Assembly: GCA_030446555.1 (NCBI GenBank)
Contig: JAUJNA010000007.1
Location: 99,399 to 147,865, forward strand
DNA: 48,467 bases
DNA from: Chloroflexota bacterium
GTDB lineage: Bacteria; Chloroflexota; Limnocylindria; Limnocylindrales; CSP1-4
Direction of reading: 5' to 3'
This document shows, piece after piece, positions 1 to 8,588 of this stretch; the stretch's first letter is position 1, and every line of letters begins with the position of its first letter. The notes beneath the pieces were generated by a model, which ran no database searches, was not told where the DNA came from, and saw nothing but the letters and a program-made list of their open reading frames with translations. Made by a program: the position numbers and the translations under genes.

Positions 1-67
1 AGTGCTCATCTGGCTGACCAGCGACCGGGGCCGCTCCCGGTATCCGGGCGACCGCGACCAGCGCTGA
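1..67 (+). CDS. C-terminal end of an upstream gene (partial)
   Basis: The frame starting at base 2 is open from the window edge to a TGA at 65-67 and reads as a hydrophobic stretch (VLIWLT) followed by an Arg/Asp-rich polar tail. That resembles the cytoplasmic C-terminus of a membrane protein. A hairpin lies directly on the stop codon. Only 21 residues are visible, so the family cannot be named and the call could be chance. Confidence 0.35.
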   Translation, partial: VLIWLTSDRGRSRYPGDRDQR

Positions 68-89
68 CCCCGCTGGGTCATCAGCGGTC
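66..89 (+). terminator. Hairpin right after the first stop codon
   Basis: CCGCTG (70-75) and CAGCGG (82-87) form a six-base-pair stem with a six-base loop, and the flanking GA/TC can extend it past a bulge. It sits immediately after the TGA at 65-67. There is no T-tract, so an intrinsic terminator is only a suggestion. Confidence 0.3.
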
Positions 90-392
90 AGCGGGTGTAC
101 CCATCGGCCGGGCCCTCGGTGCCCCTTCCCGGACCGGCCCTTGCCCGTGACCATCGCGCGGCGCGCGCCGTGGGCATCGCTCCGCGGCCCGCCCGCATGC
201 GCCTGTCACACTGGCGTGGCACCGACCGGGCATCATCGGCGTCAAGAGAGGAGCGACAGCACCAGAAGATCCACCGGGCATGGGAAGATCTCCGTCGGAA
301 GGGACCCGGGGGAGCTGCGCGGACGAGGAGCCGGGCAGCCGGGACCGCCGACGGGCCAAGGGGAGACGGTGGCCATGACGAACGGTCGAGGA

Positions 393-420
393 GAGACCGC
401 TCGAGGGGAGACCGCTCGAG
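393..420. promoter_or_regulatory. 13-bp direct repeat upstream of the MocR-like gene
   Basis: GAGACCGCTCGAG occurs at 393-405 and again at 408-420, a 15-bp period, ending 22 bases before the ATG at 443. GntR/MocR regulators such as GabR bind direct repeats near their own promoters, so an autoregulatory operator is plausible. The function is inference; the repeat itself is exact. Confidence 0.3.
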
Positions 421-442
421 ACGCTGGGCGTCCGGTCCGGTG

Positions 443-2128
443 ATGACGCCGATCGTGCTCGAGCGCGGAGTCGCCGTGCCGCTCTACAGGCAGATCGAGG
501 AGCAGCTGCGCTCCGCGATCACGAGCGGTCGGCTGCGCCCCGGGACGCAGTTGCCGGGGGTCCGCACGCTCGCCTCGGAGTTGGGTGTGGCCCGCATCAC
601 TGTCGTCCAGGCCTACGACCAGCTCGCCTCCGAGGGGTATCTCGTCGGTAAGATCGGTCTCGGCACGCTGGTGGCCCAGGAACTGCCCGACCGAGCCATC
701 CGGGTGGATGAGCGCCCGGCAGCCCTGCGACGGATCGCCTCGAGGTCCCCGGCGCGAGAAGCTGGCAGCGCCGCACGCCAAGGCGCGGGCCACGAGGGTC
801 GCCGGTCCGGCACCGCGACGCCTTCGCCGTCGTCGTCGGTGCGCCTGCCTGCTCCGAACCCGCCACTACCGGCGGCCGAATCACTGGTGGCCCTGCCGGG
901 CGAGGAGCTCGCCTTCGACTTCGGCCGATGGCGCGTCAACATGGACGACTTCCCCAGCGCAGTCTGGGAGCGCCTGTTGCTGGGGGCGTGGCGCGAGCTC
1001 TCGGGACAGACCCGACAGGCGGCTGCTGCGGCCTCGAGTCAGGGCGATCCGCGATTGCGAGAGAGCCTTGCCGGCTATCTCGGCGCGGCGCGGTCGGTGG
1101 CTGCCACGGCCGAACGCGTCGTCATCACGAGTGGCATCGAGACCGCCACCATCCTGGCGTCCAGGGTCTGGCTGGGTCCCGGCCGTGTGGCGGCCCTGGA
1201 GGAGCCCACCAACATCCTGGTACGGCGGGCCGTCATGGTCGCGGGGACCACGGTCGTGCCGGTCCCGGTCGACGCCGACGGTCTGCGCGTGGACCGGCTG
1301 CCCGCGGCTGCCGCGATGGCCGCCGTGGCGCCCTCCTGGCAGTTCCCATCGGGCGGCACCCTGCCCATGCAGCGCCGCCTCGCCCTCCTCGACTGGGCTG
1401 CCGGTGCGGGAGCCCTGGTGCTGGAGAACGACCACGGCGGAGAGTTCCGCTACAACGGGCCGCCCCTGCCCTCGCTCCAGGGCCTCGACCGCGAAGGCCG
1501 GGTCCTCTATATGAACAGCTTCAACCGGCTCATGCCGGTCGGGTTCCGCCTCGGATTCATCGTCGTGCCGGAAGCGCAGGCGGAGCGAGTCATGGCCATG
1601 GCGGAGGCCGTGGGCTACGCTCCTGGCGCGCTCGAGCAGCGCGCGATGGCGCGATTCGTGGCCGATGGCCACTACGATCGCTACCTCCGTCGCGCTCGGG
1701 GCGCCCTCGCCCAGCGCAAGGGGACCCTGGAGTCCTGCCTCCGGCGTCACTTCGGTGACGCGATCGCGATCGCTCCAGCGGATGCCGGCATGCATCTGGT
1801 GGTCACGCTGGATCCCGGGTCGGGCAGCGCCTCCGATCTGGCACAACGGGCGCGGGAGATGGGTGTGGGCGTCGCCACCGTGGACCGCTTCCGGATGACC
1901 CCCGGCACCGACCAGCAGCTCGTCCTCTTCTACTCCGCGCTCGACGAGGGTCGCATCCGCGAGGGGATACGCATCCTTGCCCGCGCCCTCAGGCGACCCG
2001 GGGCCGGGGCGGCGCGCGCCTCGGCTGGCGGTGGAGCGGCGCCTCCGCCGCTCATCGACCAGGTGCCGGCGCGGGGCCGCTTCGGGCTACTGGGTCACGG
2101 CGCACGCGCTCCATCGAGCCAGCGCTAG
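443..2128 (+). CDS. MocR/PdxR-type GntR regulator with degenerate aminotransferase domain
   Basis: The 561-residue protein has an N-terminal winged-helix GntR domain (about residues 1-75, with PLYRQIEEQLRSAI and the VVQAYDQLASEGY recognition region), a linker rich in Arg, Ser and Pro, and a class-I aminotransferase-like domain (about 150-520). MocR proteins normally bind PLP as a sensor. Here the usual E-D-D-Y is E-N-D-H (Asn329, His331), and the TFSK lysine position reads SFNR (Arg362). The residues that contact pyridine N, O3' and the Schiff base therefore all look replaced. ATG 443 (or GTG 440) was chosen because the conserved GntR start follows at once; the open frame extends upstream to 95 but reads as Arg-rich non-family sequence. 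It converges on the next gene. Target genes are unknown. Confidence 0.85.
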   Translation: MTPIVLERGVAVPLYRQIEEQLRSAITSGRLRPGTQLPGVRTLASELGVARITVVQAYDQLASEGYLVGKIGLGTLVAQELPDRAIRVDERPAALRRIASRSPAREAGSAARQGAGHEGRRSGTATPSPSSSVRLPAPNPPLPAAESLVALPGEELAFDFGRWRVNMDDFPSAVWERLLLGAWRELSGQTRQAAAAASSQGDPRLRESLAGYLGAARSVAATAERVVITSGIETATILASRVWLGPGRVAALEEPTNILVRRAVMVAGTTVVPVPVDADGLRVDRLPAAAAMAAVAPSWQFPSGGTLPMQRRLALLDWAAGAGALVLENDHGGEFRYNGPPLPSLQGLDREGRVLYMNSFNRLMPVGFRLGFIVVPEAQAERVMAMAEAVGYAPGALEQRAMARFVADGHYDRYLRRARGALAQRKGTLESCLRRHFGDAIAIAPADAGMHLVVTLDPGSGSASDLAQRAREMGVGVATVDRFRMTPGTDQQLVLFYSALDEGRIREGIRILARALRRPGAGAARASAGGGAAPPPLIDQVPARGRFGLLGHGARAPSSQR

Positions 2129-2165
2129 TCCGCTGGCCTCGATCGCGGGGCCCTGGAGCGAGCCG

Positions 2166-2990
2166 TCAGACGGCGTCGCGGCTCCAGCGGAAGACGACGG
2201 TCTCGCCGATCTGGCGTACGCGTGCCATGCCGCCGACCACGAGGGCGTCGCCGGCCTCGGGGTCAAGACTCACCACGTAGAAGCGCACCCGTCGTTCGCC
2301 CTCAAGCACGAGGTACACCTCGCTGAGTGGTCCCGCTCCCTGGGCGCCGGTGTCATCGACGCCGTACGCCCAGGCGGCCTCGATCACCTGGACCGGGTCG
2401 ATCCCCTCGGTCGCGAGCACGGCATCCAGCGCGGACGCGCACTCCTCGCGGAAGGCCTGGATGAGGGACGCGCGAGCCCGTGCGAACCCATCCACCGGGT
2501 CCTTGCAGACGATCTCGGCGAGCGGCGGCAGACCGATCGCTGGGGACCCGTCGCTCCCGGTCAGGGAGGCGTCTCCTTCCGCGGTACCCAGGGCACCCGT
2601 CGGCTGCCCGGGTGGCCCGGAGCCGGCGATGGGCGACCGGGCCGGGTCGCCACCAGCGGATAGCACCACGACGAGGAGCGCAAGCACGGCCACCACGGCC
2701 ACCGCGGCGGCGGCAGCCAGCAGAGGCGTGAAGCGTCGGGGCTCTTCCATGGATCCGGCGTCCGCGTCGTAGTCGGGGTCGGCCCACTCGCCGTAGCGGC
2801 GACCAGACGACCTGCCCCGGAGCGGCCCGGACGACACGCCGAGGGCCGAGCCGGACGGAGGGTCGAGCTCCTCGTCCGACGGTGATCCATACGGCGGCTC
2901 CGCAGGCACGTCAGGAACGGGACGTACCGGGAACCGCTCGGTGGGATGCTCGTCAGGCCGGGGGTCGTCAGGGTCGCCGGACCAGCTCAT
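2166..2990 (-). CDS. Membrane-anchored protein of unknown function, coupled to tryptophanase
   Basis: The 274-residue protein has a Pro/Asp-rich cytoplasmic N-terminus of about 85 residues, one transmembrane helix (about 90-115, Ala/Val/Leu-rich), a Gly/Pro/Ser linker, and a C-terminal extracytoplasmic domain (about 155-274) that I cannot assign. That domain ends with beta-rich segments such as SEVYLVLEGERRVRFYVVSL. The start ATG at 2990 overlaps the TGA of the upstream tryptophanase gene as ATGA, so the two are probably translated together. The open frame runs on to 3224, but that part lies inside the tryptophanase gene and is its shadow. Confidence 0.78.
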   Translation of the reverse strand: MSWSGDPDDPRPDEHPTERFPVRPVPDVPAEPPYGSPSDEELDPPSGSALGVSSGPLRGRSSGRRYGEWADPDYDADAGSMEEPRRFTPLLAAAAAVAVVAVLALLVVVLSAGGDPARSPIAGSGPPGQPTGALGTAEGDASLTGSDGSPAIGLPPLAEIVCKDPVDGFARARASLIQAFREECASALDAVLATEGIDPVQVIEAAWAYGVDDTGAQGAGPLSEVYLVLEGERRVRFYVVSLDPEAGDALVVGGMARVRQIGETVVFRWSRDAV

Positions 2991-4360
2991 GCGATCGGCG
3001 CGAACCGAGCGGTGAAGTGCCGGAGGCTCCGAGGCGCCTGCGTGATCCGCAACCCGCGCAGCTGGGAGGCGCGCTCGGCCACCCAGCGCACCACCTCGAT
3101 GACGTAGTCCACGTGCGACTGAGTGTAGGTCCTGCGGGGGACGGCGAGGCGCACCAGATCCATCGAGGCCGGTGACTCGGTGCCATCGGGCCGCAGCCCG
3201 AACATGACCGTCCCGATCTCGCACCCGCGGATGCCGCCCTCCACGTACAAGGCACAGGCCAGTGCCTGGCCGGGATACTGGAGCGGCGGGATGTGCGGCA
3301 GCAGGCTCCTCGCGTCGAGATAGACGGCATGACCGCCGATGGGCTGCACGACCGGTACACCGGCCTCTGCCAGGGCCTCCCCAAGGTACGCGGTGGAGCG
3401 GATGCGGTAGCGCAGGTAGTCCTCTTCCACCACCTCGTGGAGCCCCTCCGCGATGGCCTCGAGGTCGCGTCCGGCCAGCCCTCCGTAGGTCGGGAAGCCT
3501 TCGGTCAGGATGAGGACGTCCCGGCAGCGCTCCGCGATGTCGTCGTCATCGAGCGCCAGCCAGCCGCCGATGTTCGCCAGGCCGTCCTTCTTGGCCGACA
3601 TCGTCATCCCGTCCGCGAGCGAAGCCATCTCGCGGACGATATCGGGGATCGGCGTCGACTCGAAGCCAGCCTCGCGCTGGCGGATGAACCAGGCGTTCTC
3701 CGCGAAGCGGCACGCGTCGAGGAAGAGCGGCAGCCCGTGCGCGTCGCAGACCGCGCGCACGGCGCGCAGGTTGGCCATGCTCACCGGCTGGCCGCCATTC
3801 GAGTTATTGGTGATGGTCATGAACACGGCGGGGATCGACGCTGCCCCTCGTTCATCGATGAAGCGGTCGAGCGCCGCGACGTCGATGTCTCCCTTGAAGG
3901 GCAGGATCTCGGACGGGTCGTGACGTGGTGTCAGGTCGACCGCCTCGGCTCCGGTGGTCTCGATGTTGGCGCGGGTGGTGTCGAAGTGGGCGTTGCTGGG
4001 CACCGCCCTGCCGGGCCCGCAGATGACGGAGAAGAGGATCTTCTCGGCGGCCCTTCCCTGGTGGGTAGGGATGACGTGCTTGAACGGGAAGAGGGCCTGG
4101 ACGGCATCGCGGAAGCGGAACCAGGAGGGCGATCCGGCGTACGACTCGTCACCGCGCTGGATGCCCGCCCACTGGTCACGGCTCATCGCACCGGTGCCGG
4201 AATCGGTCAGCAGGTCGATCAGGACGTCGTTGGCATGGAGCCCGAAGAGGTTGTGACCGGCCTCCTCCAGGCGAGCGGCGCGCTCTTCGCGAGTCGTCAT
4301 CCGAATCGGCTCGATGGAGTGGATGCGGAACGGCTCGATGATCGTCTTCCAGCGGTCCAC
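2987..4360 (-). CDS. tnaA: Tryptophanase (beta-eliminating lyase)
   Basis: This is a PLP enzyme that cleaves L-tryptophan to indole, pyruvate and ammonia in the cytoplasm. Family landmarks are present in order: EPFRI-HSIEP near the N-terminus, VLIDLLTDSGTGAM, IPTHQGRAAE, the PLP-lysine motif MTMSAKKDGLANIGG (second Lys, about residue 258) and a C-terminal LRHFTARF. At the position where tyrosine phenol-lyase has its substrate Arg (MERG), this protein reads CEIG, as E. coli TnaA does (VEIG), so tryptophanase is favoured over phenol-lyase. GTG 4360 was chosen because it gives the short TnaA-like leader; GTG 4423 is an alternative, and ATG 4300 would cut off the conserved EPFRI. No tnaC-like leader peptide or tnaB permease is visible. 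It is coupled by ATGA to the following membrane protein. Confidence 0.88.
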   Translation of the reverse strand: MDRWKTIIEPFRIHSIEPIRMTTREERAARLEEAGHNLFGLHANDVLIDLLTDSGTGAMSRDQWAGIQRGDESYAGSPSWFRFRDAVQALFPFKHVIPTHQGRAAEKILFSVICGPGRAVPSNAHFDTTRANIETTGAEAVDLTPRHDPSEILPFKGDIDVAALDRFIDERGAASIPAVFMTITNNSNGGQPVSMANLRAVRAVCDAHGLPLFLDACRFAENAWFIRQREAGFESTPIPDIVREMASLADGMTMSAKKDGLANIGGWLALDDDDIAERCRDVLILTEGFPTYGGLAGRDLEAIAEGLHEVVEEDYLRYRIRSTAYLGEALAEAGVPVVQPIGGHAVYLDARSLLPHIPPLQYPGQALACALYVEGGIRGCEIGTVMFGLRPDGTESPASMDLVRLAVPRRTYTQSHVDYVIEVVRWVAERASQLRGLRITQAPRSLRHFTARFAPIA

Positions 4361-4495
4361 GGCCCGCAGGATACGCCCACCGATGCCGCGCGAGACGTGT
4401 GGCGGCCCCGGCCGTGTTCGCACTTCAAGGCGTGGATCCCGACCAGGCCATCTTCATGGGATCCACGAGTCCGCTGGTTCGCTTGGCAAGGGCGA

Positions 4496-4668
4496 TGCCG
4501 GTGTCAGCGGCATATCCGGGCTTAACGGCTCGATAAGGTTGGCCAGGAAGCGCGCGCCGGGGGCCGACCGAACTCGAGTCAGGCTGGCGGAGCAGCGGAG
4601 CGCCCTGGACGATCTTTCGCGATGTGGCTTAGGCCTCGGCAATGCCGGATATGCCGGTGTGAGCGGCA
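4496..4668. repeat. Two REP-like hairpins in the gap upstream of tnaA
   Basis: TGCCGGTGTCAGCGGCA (4496-4512) and TGCCGGTGTGAGCGGCA (4652-4668) are near-palindromes with a three-base loop. A third copy with a perfect 7-bp stem lies at 12250-12266. The pair is also linked by an inverted repeat, GGCATATCCGG at 4509-4519 and CCGGATATGCC at 4645-4655. Nothing else is recognised in the 4424-4741 gap. Confidence 0.5.
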
Positions 4669-4741
4669 GCGCGATCCCTTGGGCCGCTCCCTCATGCGGA
4701 ACCAGTGACTCGTCGGGCGGCGAGGACGACCGAAGGGGCGG

Positions 4742-5496
4742 CTACTCCCTGGGGGGCGGCTCCGCGAGCGCGTCGAGGGCAGCGGCGATGACGTGATCGG
4801 TGATGCCGTCGCCATCGATGGGCACCGCTCCCTCTCCCTCCGGGCACCGATGATCTGCAGGACGCTGGCTGCCGTGACCCGGCCGCGTCGCGGGGCGCCT
4901 TCGCGGCAGCGGCCGCAGCCGCGCGAGCGCACAGGTAGAACAGCGGCGCGCTGCCCATCTCGAGGGCGAGGATGCCGCGCGAGCGCCACCTGGCCATCGT
5001 CGTCTCGCCGGGCATCACATCCACGGTCGCCACGCTGCCATGTCGGACGCTGGAGCCGCCTGCCGCGAGGCCGATGCTCAGGGCATCCACCAGCGCCCAG
5101 TCCGCGGCCGGCACGATAAGCGCTCCATGCACGTAGGTCCGCGTCGTGCCATCGGCCGGGCCCGCCGCCAGCGGGACGACGATGTCGCCGGGACCGGTGT
5201 CAGCCGCCACGCCCACGGCACTGGCCACGCGTACCAGCCGCTGCGCCCCGGACATCAGCAGCTCCTCCACGACCATCGCGGTAGCCGGGGCGCCGACGCC
5301 CGTGGTCTGGATGGCCACGGGCCGTCCATGCCACCACCCGCGGAACGCCGAGGCCGCGGTGGGAGCCGATGCGCTCGGGCAGGGCGGGGTGGTCGTCCAG
5401 GAGGGAGGCGACCCGCTCAGCGAGTCCGGCGCTCTCGACCAGGAGCGCGTGGGGCGGCCGATCTCCGGGCTCTGCGCGGAGCAGGATCGTGGGCAT
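4742..5496 (-). pseudogene. Nucleoside phosphorylase (PNP/UDP family), frameshifted
   Basis: Three reading frames must be joined to give one phosphorylase of about 250 residues, the normal family length. From ATG 5496 the first frame gives PTILLRAEPGDRPPHALLV up to about 5360. A second gives FRGWWHGRPVAIQTTGVGAP and then EELLMSGAQRLVRVASAVGV, the family Gly-rich and RVGTAGG-like regions, and later LALEMGSAPLFYLCA, matching the conserved VEMEAAALF. A short stretch, VTAASVLQIIGA, is in another frame, and the C-terminus VPIDGDGITDHVIAAALDA in a third, ending at TAG 4742-4744. The gene lies 25 bp after the GT2-DUF2064 gene in the same direction, as the last member of that run. Because the motifs are otherwise well kept, recent decay or sequence error are both possible. 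The substrate (uridine, purine nucleoside or other) cannot be told. Confidence 0.7.
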
Positions 5497-5521
5497 CGTC
5501 CGGCGCTACGCGACCCCTGGA

Positions 5522-6961
5522 CTACGCGGCGCGCCCCACGGTCCAGCGCCGGACCGTGGCGTCGTTCTCCACCAGCCAGCGGTGGACGTTCGGGAACCGG
5601 TCAGGATGGCGGTTCACCGTGTCGGCGAAGTCGGGGAGGTCACGGCCCACGTCCAGGTCGACCCAGGCTCCCAGCGTGCGCGGATGCCAGCCGTGCCGGC
5701 GGAGCGCCTCGGTGGTCGAGGACAGCGCGTCGGCCCCGCCCATGGGCACCCGTTCGAAGGCGCGTTCCAGCCGCGCTGCCAGCCGTCGCCGCTGCCACCG
5801 TGCGACCACCGGCAGGCGCTGCCGCCAGCGAAGCCCCACCAGGTAGTAGCCACCGTCGGGACACGGCCCGATGACCGCGGAAGCGTCCGTCCGCAGGCTG
5901 CGCGGCATCGGCGAGGAGCGAGGCAGGAGGGTGGGGCTGTCGGCGGCGACCGCGATGGCCCAGCCCGCACCGCCGTCGAACGCCGCGAGGAACGTGTCCA
6001 CCAGCGCCCCCGAGAGACCAGCCCGCCGCTGGACCGCGATGGACCAGGCGGGACCCAGCAGGTCGCGGATGACCGTCGCGTCGTGCGCTGCCGGCACGAC
6101 GGCGAGCGCCCGCAGCCGTGCCTCGGCCGCCGACGCGGCGAGGGCAGCACCTCCATCGGCGAGGCAGGCGGCCCAGAGCGAGCGCGTCGCGTCCCCGCCG
6201 ATGTCGGCCGCCAGGCGCGTCTTGGCGTGACCGTCGATGGGCGCTTTGGCCATCAACGCCAGCACCGGTCGGGCCCGGGTCTCACGCCACGCGACCGCGA
6301 CCATCGCTCGACCCGCGGCGAGCGACGCGCGCCACGATCCGCTGACCTTGCTTCGGCCGCCCTGACGGCGACGAAAGGCGACGGGGCGCTGGACCACTCG
6401 CAGGCTGCGGTCCGACAGCGCACGGGCGACCGACTGCACGGTCCAACCGTAGCCGGCGTCGTCGAGGGCGAGGCGCTCGAGTGCCGCCGCCCGGAAGACC
6501 TTGAACGGCGGCAGGTCGGACACGCGGCGCCCGGCCCTGACGCTCACGATGGCAGCGACGAGCGCGTTGCCCATCCGGGCATGCCACGGCATGGCGCCCG
6601 GCTCGATGGCGCGGGCGAGACGCCGGCCAAGCACCACGTCAGCGCGATCGAGTCCGCCGGCCAGTGCACCCAGGTCGCCGGGGTCACAGGAGCCGTCACC
6701 ATCGAGGAAGGCCACTGCCGTGTGCCCGGTCTCGAGCGCGACGCTCGCGCCGGTGAGGCAGGCGCGACCGTATCCTCGCCGCGGCTCGTCCACGACGTCG
6801 GCACCCGCGGCCGTGGCGATCCGGGGTGTGCCATCGGTCGAACCCCCATCGATCACGAACGCGCAGCACGCACCGGCGCCCCGGAGACCGTGCACCAGCG
6901 GACCGATGGCCCGTGCCTCGTCGATGACGGGGATCACGGCGGCGAGCCGGTGGTCAGTCAC
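5522..6961 (-). CDS. Fused family-2 glycosyltransferase and DUF2064 (TIGR04282-like) transferase
   Basis: Residues 1 to about 235 form a GT2 domain: AAVIPVIDEARAIGPLVHGL, the nucleotide-binding GGSTDGT, GYGRACLTGA and the DxD-like FLDGDGSCDP. Residues about 238-440 match the DUF2064/TIGR04282 nucleotidyl/glycosyltransferase-like fold: LALMAKAPIDGHAKTRLA, AVAADSPTLLP and GPCPDGGYYLVGLR. These two families are usually separate neighbouring genes; here they are one 479-residue chain. The GT2 half resembles polyprenyl-phosphate sugar transferases. It overlaps the upstream DUF2079 gene by 8 bp and is followed by the broken nucleoside phosphorylase. The likely role is transfer of a sugar, or sugar-like group from a nucleotide donor, to a lipid or small acceptor. 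The acceptor is unknown. Confidence 0.85.
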   Translation of the reverse strand: MTDHRLAAVIPVIDEARAIGPLVHGLRGAGACCAFVIDGGSTDGTPRIATAAGADVVDEPRRGYGRACLTGASVALETGHTAVAFLDGDGSCDPGDLGALAGGLDRADVVLGRRLARAIEPGAMPWHARMGNALVAAIVSVRAGRRVSDLPPFKVFRAAALERLALDDAGYGWTVQSVARALSDRSLRVVQRPVAFRRRQGGRSKVSGSWRASLAAGRAMVAVAWRETRARPVLALMAKAPIDGHAKTRLAADIGGDATRSLWAACLADGGAALAASAAEARLRALAVVPAAHDATVIRDLLGPAWSIAVQRRAGLSGALVDTFLAAFDGGAGWAIAVAADSPTLLPRSSPMPRSLRTDASAVIGPCPDGGYYLVGLRWRQRLPVVARWQRRRLAARLERAFERVPMGGADALSSTTEALRRHGWHPRTLGAWVDLDVGRDLPDFADTVNRHPDRFPNVHRWLVENDATVRRWTVGRAA

Positions 6962-8588
6962 CGACCGGGCTCCAGACCTGGAATCGACCGTCGTCGACGA
7001 GGAGCCGGCGGCCGGACCGCTCCAGTGCCTCCAACCATGCGCGCCGGTCCCGCCAGCGCAGGAGCCCGGTGGTGTACGGCTCGCGGTCGACGATGACGAA
7101 GACGTCGGCGCTGGCGGTCGGGAACAGCTCGAGGCGCGGCCGGTTCGCGAACGCGGCAGCCGCCCCCCAGTCGACCGAGACGGGGGCGTCGGCCGGGACC
7201 TGCGCCGCCGCCGCGCGAAGTCGCTCGAGCGCTGCCGGCCGCGCGTAGGCGGCTTCCTCCCGCGACGAGAATGGCGGCACGGACCCCCGCGTGAGGCCGA
7301 TGGCGAAAGCCGGGACGGCGAGCACCAGCAATGGCGCCGCGGCGCGCCACGCCAGCCGGCCGACAGGTCGCCTCACCGCCGGCCGCGCCGTGCCGACCGA
7401 CTCGGTGGACCCGGCTCGCAGCCCTGCCGCGTGGCGCGCCGCCTCGCGCCGGCGCACACGCCTCCGCGCGAAGGCCACCAGTCGTCGGGCGCCCAGCCCG
7501 CCCGCGACGAGAGCGGGGACGACGAGGAGCATCCCGTACTGGAGCAGCTGTTGCGGCTGCGGCTCGTGCCGGCTGAGGAGGTTCGCGATGGTCGGCGGCA
7601 GCAGCAGGAATGCCCACCGAAGCCGCAGCAGGGGTAGCAGCGCGAGCGAGAGGACGAGGCCGCCGGTCACGAGCCATCCTTCCGGTCGTGTCAGGGCGGC
7701 GATGAAGGCGGGCGTCTGCTCGAACGGCGCTCGCAGCAGCCCCAGGCCCCCACCGAGCCAGGCGTAGTAGCGGTCGACGTCGTACGCGACGCCGCCGCGC
7801 AGCGCGGGCATCACCAGGCCGAAGACGACGGCTGCCCACGCGACGGCGAGCGTGACCACGCCCAAGCCATGCCGTCGCATCCCCGACCGCAGCCGGCCGC
7901 CCGCCCGCGCGGCGATGACCAGTCCGATCACAGCGACCGGGAAGACCTGGTCCTCCTTTGCCCCGAGCGCCAGCACGGCGGCCAGCCAGAGGATCGCCGT
8001 GCGACCGGTGAGCCCCGCCCACCCGGCCAGGAGGACCAGGGGCAGCGCCAGGACCTCGGTGTGGAAGCCGGCCCGAGTCTGCTGCTGGATGACGGCCCAG
8101 AAGGGGATGGGTGCCGCGAGGGCGGCAGCGAGCCAGGCACGTTCCGCGGCCGGCCGCAGGAGCGCCCGCAGGAAGAGGAAGGCGGTGATCGGTGCGAGGG
8201 TGATCGCCAGCGCCTGGAGCAGCATCAGCAGCCGCGCGTCGGGCCAGAGCGGGTGCAGGGCCGCCGGTACGAGCAGCAACGGCGAGAAGTGGAGGCCCAG
8301 GAACTCCCCGGGATTGAAGCTCGACCGGAAGCCGCCGCCGTGTGCCAGGTTCCACACCAGCTGCTGGAAATAGGCGTAGTCGAAGGCGCCGGAGGTCAGG
8401 CCTTCGGCGCGACGAAGGCTCATCACCAGGTGCCACGTCCCGCCGACCGCCGCGCCGAGCGCGGTCACGAGCCACGGCAGTGCGGTCGCGGAGAGGCGCG
8501 GCCTCGAGAGCGCGAGACCGCGCGCGCCGGCCCGCCCGCGCGCGCCGGCCGTCCCTTGTGAAGCGGCACGGGTCCGCACGATGCTCAC
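6954..8588 (-). CDS. DUF2079 polytopic membrane protein
   Basis: A 544-residue protein with roughly ten hydrophobic segments. It carries the DUF2079 signature early on, FDYAYFQQLVWNLAHGGGF, then FLGLHFSPLLLVPAALH and LLLQALAITLAPI. DUF2079 proteins are predicted to be GT-C-like membrane transferases, but their reaction is not established. A long Arg-rich cytoplasmic loop lies between the last helix pair, and a soluble C-terminal domain of about 120 residues follows. GTG 8588 overlaps the stop of the epimerase as GTGA, and the 3' end overlaps the GT2-DUF2064 gene by 8 bp, so it is in the middle of the coupled run. A GT-C role in lipid-linked sugar transfer would fit the neighbouring sugar genes. 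Confidence 0.83.
   Translation of the reverse strand: MSIVRTRAASQGTAGARGRAGARGLALSRPRLSATALPWLVTALGAAVGGTWHLVMSLRRAEGLTSGAFDYAYFQQLVWNLAHGGGFRSSFNPGEFLGLHFSPLLLVPAALHPLWPDARLLMLLQALAITLAPITAFLFLRALLRPAAERAWLAAALAAPIPFWAVIQQQTRAGFHTEVLALPLVLLAGWAGLTGRTAILWLAAVLALGAKEDQVFPVAVIGLVIAARAGGRLRSGMRRHGLGVVTLAVAWAAVVFGLVMPALRGGVAYDVDRYYAWLGGGLGLLRAPFEQTPAFIAALTRPEGWLVTGGLVLSLALLPLLRLRWAFLLLPPTIANLLSRHEPQPQQLLQYGMLLVVPALVAGGLGARRLVAFARRRVRRREAARHAAGLRAGSTESVGTARPAVRRPVGRLAWRAAAPLLVLAVPAFAIGLTRGSVPPFSSREEAAYARPAALERLRAAAAQVPADAPVSVDWGAAAAFANRPRLELFPTASADVFVIVDREPYTTGLLRWRDRRAWLEALERSGRRLLVDDGRFQVWSPVGD

Noticed and set aside
881-1846. Long open frame on the minus strand inside the MocR-like gene
   Set aside because: His/Arg/Gly-rich composition with no family motif; a mirror of the real gene in GC-rich DNA.
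2987-4360. Tyrosine phenol-lyase
   Set aside because: The substrate-binding Arg of phenol-lyase is Ile here, as in tryptophanase.
3293-4525. 410-codon plus-strand frame opposite tryptophanase
   Set aside because: The opposite strand has a full set of tryptophanase motifs; this frame has none.
5369-7096. 575-codon plus-strand frame opposite the GT2-DUF2064 gene
   Set aside because: Arg/Gly/Pro-rich shadow; no domain, and the minus strand codes for two recognisable domains.
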